Source of the DNA: Diplonema papillatum | Taxonomy: Eukaryota > Euglenozoa > Diplonemea > Diplonemida > Diplonemidae | Direction of reading: 5' to 3' | Length of the DNA stretch: 64,000 bases | NCBI GenBank assembly: GCA_030068145.1 | Contig: JAPJBO010000032.1 | Coordinates: forward strand, 496,001-560,000 | In this document: positions 52,437-62,200 of the stretch, one piece after another | How the letters are laid out: each line of letters begins with the position of its first letter | How positions within the stretch are numbered: the first letter of the stretch is position 1 | Translations under genes and position numbers: made by a program | The notes under the pieces: generated by a model | Databases searched by the model: none | Told to the model about the DNA's origin: nothing | The model's input: only the letters and a program-made list of their open reading frames with translations

Positions 52437-54791
52437 CCTGACCTGTGGAATTGGATGCTGCCAAAAAATGGCTGGTTTGCGGGTCTGGTTCATAGGAAAA
52501 CCAATAGAAACTGGATTCTGAATTTTGAGTTTTTCAGAATTTTTTTTTGACAAAGGTGAAATTTTTGCTTGGAATTTTTCATTGTGACGAACAGACAGAC
52601 AGACAGACAAGCCACATAATTATATAGTAACCTGACCTGTGGAATTGGATGCTGCCAAAAAATGGCTGGTTTGCGGGTCTGGTTCATAGGAAAACCAATA
52701 GAAACTGGATTCTGAATTTTGAGTTTTTCAGAATTTTTTTTTGACAAAGGTGAAATTTTTGCTTGGAATTTTTCATTGTGACGGACAGACAGACGGACAA
52801 GCCACATAATTATATAGTAACCTGACCTGTGGAATTGGATGCTGCCAAAAAATGGCTGGTTTGCGGGTCTGGTTCATAGGAAAACCAATAGAAACTGGAT
52901 TCTGAATTTTGAGTTTTTCAGAATTTTTTTTTGACAAAGGTGAAATTTTTGCTTGGAATTTTTCATTGTGACGAACAGACAGACAGACAGACAGACGGAC
53001 AAGCCACATAATTATATAGTAACCTGACCTGTGGAATTGGATGCTGCCAAAAAATGGCTGGTTTGCGGGTCTGGTTCATAGGAAAACCAATAGAAACTGG
53101 ATTCTGAATTTTGAGTTTTTCAGAATTTTTTTTTGACAAAGGTGAAATTTTTGCTTGGAATTTTTCATTGTGACGAACAGACAGACAGACAGACAGACGG
53201 ACAAGCCACATAATTATATAGTAACCTGACCTGTGGAATTGGATGCTGCCAAAAAATGGCTGGTTTGCGGGTCTGGTTCATAGGAAAACCAATAGAAACT
53301 GGATTCTGAATTTTGAGTTTTTCAGAATTTTTTTTTGACAAAGGTGAAATTTTTGCTTGGAATTTTTCATTGTGACGAACAGACAGACAGACAGACGGAC
53401 AAGCCACATAATTATATAGTAACCTGACCTGTGGAATTGGATGCTGCCAAAAAATGGCTGGTTTGCGGGTCTGGTTCATAGGAAAACCAATAGAAACTGG
53501 ATTCTGAATTTTGAGTTTTTCAGAATTTTTTTTTGACAAAGGTGAAATTTTTGCTTGGAATTTTTCATTGTGACGAACAGACAGACAGACAGACGGACAA
53601 GCCACATAATTATATAGTAACCTGACCTGTGGAATTGGATGCTGCCAAAAAATGGCTGGTTTGCGGGTCTGGTTCATAGGAAAACCAATAGAAACTGGAT
53701 TCTGAATTTTGAGTTTTTCAGAATTTTTTTTTGACAAAGGTGAAATTTTTGCTTGGAATTTTTCATTGTGACGACAGACAGACAGACAGACGGACAAGCC
53801 ACATAATTATATAGTAACCTGACCTGTGGAATTGGATGCTGCCAAAAAATGGCTGGTTTGCGGGTCTGGTTCATAGGAAAACCAATAGAAACTGGATTCT
53901 GAATTTTGAGTTTTTCAGAATTTTTTTTTGACAAAGGTGAAATTTTTGCTTGGAATTTTTCATTGTGACGAACAGACAGACAGACAGACGGACAAGCCAC
54001 ATAATTATATAGTAACCTGACCTGTGGAATTGGATGCTGCCAAAAAATGGCTGGTTTGCGGGTCTGGTTCATAGGAAAACCAATAGAAACTGGATTCTGA
54101 ATTTTGAGTTTTTCAGAATTTTTTTTTGACAAAGGTGAAATTTTTGCTTGGAATTTTTCATTGTGACGAACAGACAGACAGACGGACAAGCCACATAATT
54201 ATATAGTAACCTGACCTGTGGAATTGGATGCTGCCAAAAAATGGCTGGTTTGCGGGTCTGGTTCATAGGAAAACCAATAGAAACTGGATTCTGAATTTTG
54301 AGTTTTTCAGAATTTTTTTTTGACAAAGGTGAAATTTTTGCTTGGAATTTTTCATTGTGACGAACAGACAGACAGACGGACAAGCCACATAATTATATAG
54401 TAACCTGACCTGTGGAATTGGATGCTGCCAAAAAATGGCTGGTTTGCGGGTCTGGTTCATAGGAAAACCAATAGAAACTGGATTCTGAATTTTGAGTTTT
54501 TCAGAATTTTTTTTTGACAAAGGTGAAATTTTTGCTTGGAATTTTTCATTGTGACGAACAGACAGACAGACGGACAAGCCACATAATTATATAGTAACCT
54601 GACCTGTGGAATTGGATGCTGCCAAAAAATGGCTGGTTTGCGGGTCTGGTTCATAGGAAAACCAATAGAAACTGGATTCTGAATTTTGAGTTTTTCAGAA
54701 TTTTTTTTTGACAAAGGTGAAATTTTTGCTTGGAATTTTTCATTGTGACGAACAGACAGACAGACGGACAAGCCACATAATTATATAGTAA
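52437..54791 (+). repeat. ~195-bp satellite array, 12 units
   Basis: Units start with CCTGACCTGTGGAATTGG at 52437, 52631, 52821, 53023, 53225, 53423, 53621, 53818, 54015, 54210, 54404 and 54598 (spacing 190-202). Nearly all length variation comes from a (GACA)n tract next to GACGGACAAGCCACATAATT. Units are otherwise almost identical, pointing to recent amplification or homogenisation. Minus-strand ORFs up to 210 codons that span units are by-products of unit lengths divisible by three. Confidence 0.97.
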
Positions 54792-55264
54792 CCCGCAAAC
54801 CCGCACTCGGTGGCCCTGCGGGCCCCCTCGTGCATTTGATGGATTCTTAGTGCTTCGATGTGGGCCTTCTTGTCCAGGTTCGGCCTCTTGTGTGAAGAGG
54901 CCGACTCGAAAGAAAACAGGATTCAGCACACACAACGCAAACAGGAACTAGAAGAAGAAAAGAAATTCACAAGATGGTTCGGGTCGGAGTTGTGCTTGAA
55001 AAATCTGGTGTTCGAGAGTTCGTGTGGAAGCAGTCAAGGTATGTGAAGTTACGAGTCAGCGATAAGGTTCTGACAGAGCTATGGGTACATATTTTTGTTG
55101 ATATTTTGACCGATGCATCCAACGAAACCGTCACAGGAATTCGAAGCTCCTACGAACGACGTTCTTTCAAGGGTCGCAACTTCGGGAGAACGTGCCCCCC
55201 CCATTTCGACATGCAACAGTTGCCTATCACGTTTTCGGTGTCTCACAGGAATTCGGAGCTCATG
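54792..55264 (+). repeat. Family A copy A3, head
   Basis: Head and one 0.3 kb unit, as in A1 and A2, until a switch at CACAGGAATTCGGAGCTC (about 55245), where a different copy of the unit resumes. Confidence 0.88.
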
Positions 55265-56080
55265 CGAACAGTGTTGGGGGACAAAATCTGACTTGCCACC
55301 TCCTCGCGGTGTCCCCTGGAAACGTGTTTTTCGAAACGCGGCCAAGGCAAGCAGTACCTTTGCTGTGGGTGAAAGCCCCTTACTTCGTATCTGGCGTCCG
55401 AGCTGCGCACCTACCCTTCCCGGGCGTAAAAGATCCTGCCCCAAGCTGCCCAGCAGGAACGGGGGGGGCGGTGCAAAGAGGCACCTTCCAGGTGAGCCTT
55501 GCCAAGTTTGACTCCCTTGTGGCCCTCTCATCGTGAAGGCGGGGTAAAATCGGGATGGTTACCAATGTGCCCCCGGTTTTTTGAATTAGTTGGCCCCAGT
55601 CTGAGTGACAGGTGGCGGCTTGTGGCTGAGCCGCGGCCTTTCCAGGCCCTTAGCCGACTCTCCTTTCGTTTTTCTGAGTCCCCAGTGCCGTGGGGCAGGC
55701 GCCGGTTGCAGTGTGCAACTGGTGCGGGTTCAAACCGCGCCTGTCTGTGTTCGTGGTTGTGCCGTTTTTCGTTGTGAAGAAGTGAACCCGGAGAACCCAC
55801 CAGGTCAGGCACCAGGTTTCTTGTCTGGCAAACTGTACGGCCTGGTGTTTAAAAAAAAATCAAGGCTGTCTGTGCGGTTGGCTGTGACAAGTCCACTCCT
55901 GCATTTCACAAAATTTGCAGCAGGAGGGACTGAGTCACACCAATCGAAAAGACACCGGAGAATACCCGAGTGTCGGCCCACAAACGAAGTATTTGAACTT
56001 CCCCTTTTGGAACTTGCTTGTCTTGCCCATTTTTCCCAGTTTGCCTCGAAGGCCCCCGTACGATTCTTCCAAAAAAAAAA
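55265..56080 (+). repeat. Interspersed repeat with tRNA-like B box, copy 2
   Basis: Same as 40191-40885 but with about 108 bp of extra sequence (about 55755-55862, ending in A9) between the B-box part and the GGCTGTCTGTGCGG part, and with a 3' poly(A) of 10 (56071-56080). The internal A-run plus terminal A-run look like two retroposed units in tandem. Confidence 0.6.
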
Positions 56081-57945
56081 GGAATTCTCAATGGGTGGTC
56101 TTGGGGTTGGGGGACAAAATCTGACTTGCCACCTCCTCGTGGTGTCCCCTGGAAACGTGTTTTTCGAAACGCGGCCAAGGCAAGCAGTTCCTTTGCTGTG
56201 GGTGAAAGCCCCTAACTTCGTATCTGGCCTCCGAGCTGCGCACCTACTCTTCCCAGGCGTAAAATCGGTCAGCAAGAAAGCAGCAGCAGCAGCAAGGCAG
56301 CAGCAGCAAGGCAGGCAGCAGTAGAAGCAAGACAGCAGCAGGAAGGCAGCAGCGGCAAGGCAGCAGCAGCAAGGCAGCAGCAGTAGAAGCAAGACAGCAG
56401 CAGGAAGGCAGCCGCAGCAAGGCAGCAGCCGCAGCAAGGCAAGGCAGCAGCAGCAAGGCAGCAGCCGCAGCAAGGCAGCCGCAGCAAGGCAGCAGCAGCA
56501 AGGCAGTTGCAGCAAGGCAACAGCGGCAAGGCGGCAGCATCGCGATGGCAGCAGCAAGGCGGCATCAGCAAGGCAGCACCAGCAAGGCTGCAGCAGAAGC
56601 AAGCCACCAGCAACAAGGCAGCAGCGGCAAGGCAGCAGCAGAAGCAAGACAACAGTGGCAAGGCGGCAGCGGCACGATAGCAGCGGCAAGGCGGCATCCG
56701 CAAGGCAGCCGCGGTAAGGCAGCAACGGCAAGGCAGCAGCAGAAGCAAGACAGCAGCGGCAAGGCAGCATCAGCAAGGCAGCAGCGGCAAGGCAGCACCA
56801 GCAAGGCAGGAGCAGAAGCAAGACAGCAGCAACAAGGCAGCAGCGGCAAGGCAACAGCGGCAAGGCAGCGGCAGAAGCAAGACAGCAGCAAAGCAAAGCA
56901 GCAGTAGCAAGGCAGCATCAGCAAGGCAGCAGCAGCAAGAAGACAGGAGCGGCAAGGCAACAGCGGCAAGGCAGCAGCAGCAAGGCAGCAGGGGCAAGCA
57001 AGGCAGCAGCAGCAAGGCAGCAGCGGCAAGGCAGCAGCGGCAAGGCAGCAGCAGCAAGGGAGCAGCGGTAAGGCGGCAGCAGGAAGAGCACCAACAGAAG
57101 GCAGCAGACAGAATAGGAGCTTTCAATTTAAAGAAACATAAACAGAAAATCAAAACACAGACGAAGTTTGTTTGAAGCGCTTAAGGTGGAAATCGAAGCT
57201 TGCAATGAACATCAGTCTTTGCAAGCCTTTCCATTTCGAAGTGGGGAAGGTCGTTGACTGCAGTGTTTGGTTTTCCGAGAATTCCACAGCTTCGGAGAAA
57301 GGCAGCAGAGCAACAGGAGCAGCAGGAGCAAGAGTAGCAGCAAGAACAGCAGCAAGAGCAGGAGCAAGGCAGCAGCAAGGCAGACAGCAACTTTCAGTTC
57401 AAAGAAATCTAAACAGGTAATCAAAACACAGACGAAGTTTGCGAATCTGGGCTTCGATGAAAAATGCAAGCCTTTCCATTTCGAAGGGGGGGAAGGTCGT
57501 TTACTGCAGTGTTTGGTTTTGAGAGAGTTTCACAGCTTCGATGAAAGGCAACAAGAGAAGCAGGAGCAAGTAGCAACAGTTACTGTGTTGTTGGCGGGAT
57601 TGTCGCAGCTTCAGGGAAATCAGCAACAGCAGCAGGAGCAAGAGTGGCAAGGCAGCAAAAACCCCATCGAAGTCAAGTGAAGGTTGCTTTAAGCCTTTTG
57701 TCCACACTTTTCTTCTTATTGTAAAGAAATAAAAAGATGTCCCAGTTCTGGCATGGCAGGCCCCTTTTGGCCCAAAAACAGGTAGCCACCGTTGTCAGCA
57801 CATGGGACTTTCACTCATTCACCTTTTTTGCAGCAGCAGCAACATCAGCAAGACTGAAGCACCAGCAGGGAGCAGGAGCAGAAGCAGCAGAAGCAGCAGA
57901 AGCAGCAGAAGCAGCAGAAGCAGCAGAAGCAGCAGAAGCAGCAGA

Positions 57946-57977
<32 letters not shown>

Positions 57978-58892
57978 CAGCAGAAGCAGCACAGCTTTAG
58001 CAGAAGTAACAATCACAGCATCAGCAGAACCAAACCAGGAACCCAAAACCTTGGGAGGAAGGATGGGAGGGGAAAATGGCCATTGGTTGTCTCTTGTGTG
58101 CGTGCTTTGTCCTATCTTTGAAGGGTTGAAAGGAAGCTGCACTTTGCAACGCGGGAGTACCTGTCGAGCCAGTCAGCAAGATCAACCCGTGCCACTATGC
58201 CAGCATTTTGGATCAGATGCGAGCCCCTCCATAGGCTTTGTTGAGCGTCCTTGACGTTCATGCTTTGAGCAACTCCTGCAGGCAGTTCCTCGCAACTGGC
58301 CGAAAAAACTTTGTCTCACGACATTGTATGTGGCTAACCGCAGTGGAAACGAAACAGGAGGAAGCAAACCTTTCGAGGTCTGCGTGTTCATAGTTCTGAT
58401 GATCCCTAATCGGTGGAAGTTTTGGGCAGATTAGAGACAGACAAAGCACACACATAGCAACAATCTTTGGCACGGGGACTTTGATACTTGGGTATATTTT
58501 TCGAATTTTCAAGTTTTGGAAAAAATATTATGAGCACCAGGCAGCACCAGCAGGCAGCACCAACGGCAGGCAGCACCAACGGCAGGCAGCACCAGGCAGT
58601 ACCAGGAGACACCCAGGCCAGCACCCAGCAAGTCAGCACCAGCAAGTCAGCACCAGCAAGTCAGCACCAGCAAGTCAGCACCAGCAAGTCAGCACCAGCA
58701 AGGCAGCACCAGCAAGTCAGCAGCCAGCAAGCCAGCCAACAAAAAGCCTTGAGTGAGAGACAAGCCCGACACACAGGACTCCTACCACTCATCCTTTTGC
58801 TTCCCATTCTGCGCGTTCTTTGGGGGTCCTGTGTTGCCAAGCCTGATTGCAAGAGATAGAGGGGGACACACCTCCAGCAAACCCGGGCAAAC
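56081..58892 (+). repeat. Family A copy A3, remainder
   Basis: Continues with the GGGACAAAATCTGAC block, CAG/CAAGG array (56278-57105), the ACGAAGTTTG blocks (57159, 57430), the TTGCTTTAAGCC block (57683), a regular (GAAGCAGCA)n tract (57880-57995), the conserved block to 58540, the 14-bp array and tail. Confidence 0.9.
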
Positions 58893-59146
58893 CTGACCTG
58901 TGGAATTGGATGCTGCCAAAAAATGGCTGGTTTGCGGGTCTGGTTCATAGGAAAACCAATAGAAACTGGATTCTGAATTTTCAGTTTTTCAGAATTTTTT
59001 TTTGACAAAGGTGAAATTTTTGCTTGGAATTTTTCATTGTGACGGGACGGACGGACAAGCCACATAATTATATAGTAACCTGACCTGTGGAATTGGATGC
59101 TGCCAAAAAATGGCTGGTTTGCGGGTCTGGTTCATAGGAAAACCAA
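58893..59146 (+). repeat. Satellite units before LINE-2a
   Basis: One full and one partial copy of the 195-bp satellite; the second is interrupted at GGAAAACCAAT (about 59146), where unrelated sequence of the next element begins. Confidence 0.92.
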
Positions 59147-59206
59147 TGAAAATGGAACCCCCATGAGCGCGTTACGGGGTCCCAAGTGCCGGGTGGAGCG
59201 GCGTAA

Positions 59207-59248
<42 letters not shown>
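59147..59248 (+). other. Solo LINE-like 3' tail with 41-nt poly(A)
   Basis: Some 60 bp ending GGAGCGGCGTAAC are followed by A41 (59208-59248), directly upstream of the LINE-2a ORF. The junction resembles the end of LINE-1a (GGGTTACC then A22). It may be the truncated 3' end of a previous copy, giving a head-to-tail arrangement. Confidence 0.5.
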
Positions 59249-59250
<2 letters not shown>

Positions 59251-62200
59251 ATCGTTGAGAATATGCCGCCGTCCCCGGGGGGGGATCGGCCCCCCCGGAC
59301 GCCACCGGGTGGTCAGGGGCAGGCGGCCCCTGCCGCCGGTAGGAGTGCGGGCGCCGCTGCGTCTGCTGGCCCGGTTCCGCTGCCCCGCTCGTTTGCGGAG
59401 GCGCTCAGGCGGAGCCCTCCCGCTGCCGCCGCTGTCGACGCCGCCGCCGCTGACGACGCCGCCGCCGCCGCCGATGACGCCGCAGCCGACCCCCGGGCCC
59501 GGGTGCACCCGGCGCAAACCGCGCGGGAAGGTGAAGTCTGCCGGGACTTCAACTTCCGACGCGCGGGGTGCCGACGGGTGCAGTGCCGATACGTGCACCG
59601 GCTTCTCCCGGTCTGCCCGGCCTTCCAGCGGGGCAGATGCAGGGACGCCAGGTGCCCGAATCGGCACCCGCGCCCGGGGCAGGTACGCTTTCCTGTTCAC
59701 CCCCAATACCCCAACCGCTCTTTCCACCCCAAACAAACACAACAGACAGCACGGTCGACGGCTGCGCCCGCTCGGCGCAGCCAAGGCGTACAGGCCGCGG
59801 GGCCGTACGCGGACGACGACCTGCCGGAGGGCCCGCTGCTCCCGCAGGTGCTGGCCGCCCGGCGGGAGGTCCGTCGGGCGCAGGAACGCGCGGAGGAGCT
59901 TGAAGCTCAACTCCTCCGCGAGTTCAATAGCTGGGCCCCCACCCCGGTGGAGGCTCTTTGCCTCGTGTGCGGTCGGCTCAGCACCACCGCCGGGGAGGAG
60001 GCCCAGCACCGGGCCCGGCATCGCAAGGATGCTGTGACCCAAGGCCGCGACTCGCTCGTCGTGGCCCACGTGGCGGTGGGAGACGAGGGCCTCCGCCACG
60101 TGCGCGAGCTCTGCCTGCAGTGGCAGGCTGAGAGGCCCCAGGCCCGGCCGGCTCAGGGCGGCCCCCATCAGGGTTTCCCGTTCGCGGCGCCGGGCCCTTT
60201 CGGGGCCCCGATCCAGCCAGCCCTGCAGGCGGGCCTCGCCGCCCCTCACCCTGCTCCGGAGGGGGCAGAACAGGGTGATGGGGCCGCGGTCGAGCGCGAT
60301 AGGTCCATGGACTCCGCGTGCGACCGCGTCCTGTTCGGCAGCGCGTCGAACAGGTCGGCGTCGTCCCCTGCTCCCCGGGACGGCAGCCTGCCTCCGCCCG
60401 CGTCCCGGCCCAGGGCTCTGTCGTTGCCCGGAGACGCGGGGGAAGAGGCGGTCCCTGCTGGGCCAGGTGGGGCAGACCAGGCCGTCCCCGCCGCCCCGTG
60501 CGGCGAGGGCGACCCGGTAGGTCCTGCCGCGCCCCACAGGGAGGCCGCTCCGGACGCAGCCGCCGCAGCCCACGACGTGGCAGGCCAGGCCGGTCCCCTC
60601 GACGCTATCAGGGGGGCCGACCAGGTCGAACCCGCCGGAGCGCCGGCGGAGCGGGCTGACGACAGGGCAGCCGACGCCCAGATCGGGGAGCGCAGGCTCC
60701 GGCGGGAGCGTCGGCGGTTCCGTCACGCCGCGGACCCGGTTGCGCCCGGCGAGGTCGCTGAGCCCTTTCCGAACTCCGACGAGTCGGACTCCGACAGTGA
60801 ATCGGGGCCGGACCCGTCGGGTGACGGGGGGGGCCGCGACGGACACGGCGACGGGGACGACGAGAGCGGCCCGGACTCCGGCAACGGGGGGCCCGGGGGC
60901 AGCCGTCCGCAGGCGGGCCAGCCGGCGAGCGAAGCGCCGGACGCGAGCGCCGAACCGGGGCTACCGGAGGCACCCTCGGAGGCCGGCCTCGGGAACGGGT
61001 CGGCCGCGAACGACAGGTCCGGCCGGGCCGCGACCCCAGCGGAAGCCAGCCCCGGAGAGGGGGGCTTCTTGCCGCCGGTCGCGGAGGCCGGGCCTGCCCG
61101 GAACGGCCCGTCCCCGGGGGCCGAGCCCGGTGCTTCGGGGGCTGGCTTGGCCCCCGGCGACAAACGCCCGGCGTCGCGCTCACCGGTCGACACGCCGGCG
61201 GCCAGGCGCCGCAAGCAGCCCCACAGCGCCGATGACCCCCTCGCCGGGTGGGAAACGCCCCCTTCCGGCCTAACGTGGGGCATACCGCCGGAAGCGTCGT
61301 CCCCGACAGGGGGCAGTGCTTGGGAGGGGGCGCAGCTCCCGTGCCCCAGTCCCCCCGCGCCGGGACCGGGAGGACCGTTGGGGACGGCGACCCCCGCCGC
61401 TTGGACGGCCGGCGACGCTCACACCCCGGCGGGGGCAGCCGGCTCGCCGGACCCGCGCCCACCCGTCAGCCAAGCTTGCCAGGACTTGCTGAACGCGGTT
61501 TGCGGAACACCGGGGACCCCTGCTAAGCGCCCGGCGTCTCGGTCGCCAGTGGGGACTCCGGCCTCCGTCAGGCGGAAGCCGCTCGCCGGGATGGGGCGAG
61601 GCCGGGGCTTGGGTATAGCGGCGGCGGCCCGGGCCTTGGCCGCTCGGCTGGCGGTTGGGCGGCGCAGCCCTCCAGGACCGGCCCCAGCATCGGCCGGCCG
61701 GGGGAGAGGCACGGCGGCGAGGCGAAGTCCCCCGGCTTCGTCCTCCGCGTCCCTGACGCCTGTCCTCTTCCCGGACAGCGTCCGGGCCGCTCACGCCCCG
61801 GTGCCCCCGCACACGCACGTCTCCCTGGGGAGGGGGGGGGACGACCCCTGCGATGACGGGGACGTCCAGCGCCACCCGGGGCCGCTGCCGGGGGGCCCCT
61901 CGGGGGGCTGCAGCTCCGCGACCGTCTGTGTCCTTTCGCGTGGGCGGGGTGGAGATGATCTCTGCGTGGATGGGGACATCCACCCCAACCCAGGACCGGC
62001 GGTCAGCGACGCCCAGGACCCGGCCCCCACGGTCGCCGAACCGGCGCCGGCCAGCACGGGGCCGGGCGCGGCCGGTCGGCAGAGCGCAGCGGGGTCGCAG
62101 AGGGCACCGGCGCCGGTGTGCATCTGCCGCACGACCGGGGAACGGAGGGGGAGACACCGAATGTGGTGCCCCTGCTCCAGGGCCTACCGGGAGGCCGTGG

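Noticed and set aside
52245-54383. Minus-strand ORFs of 104-210 codons across the satellite
   Set aside because: They repeat the same peptide once per unit and exist only where unit length is divisible by three.
52437-54791. CRISPR-like direct repeats
   Set aside because: Units are contiguous without spacers, about 195 bp long and in eukaryotic DNA; this is a satellite.
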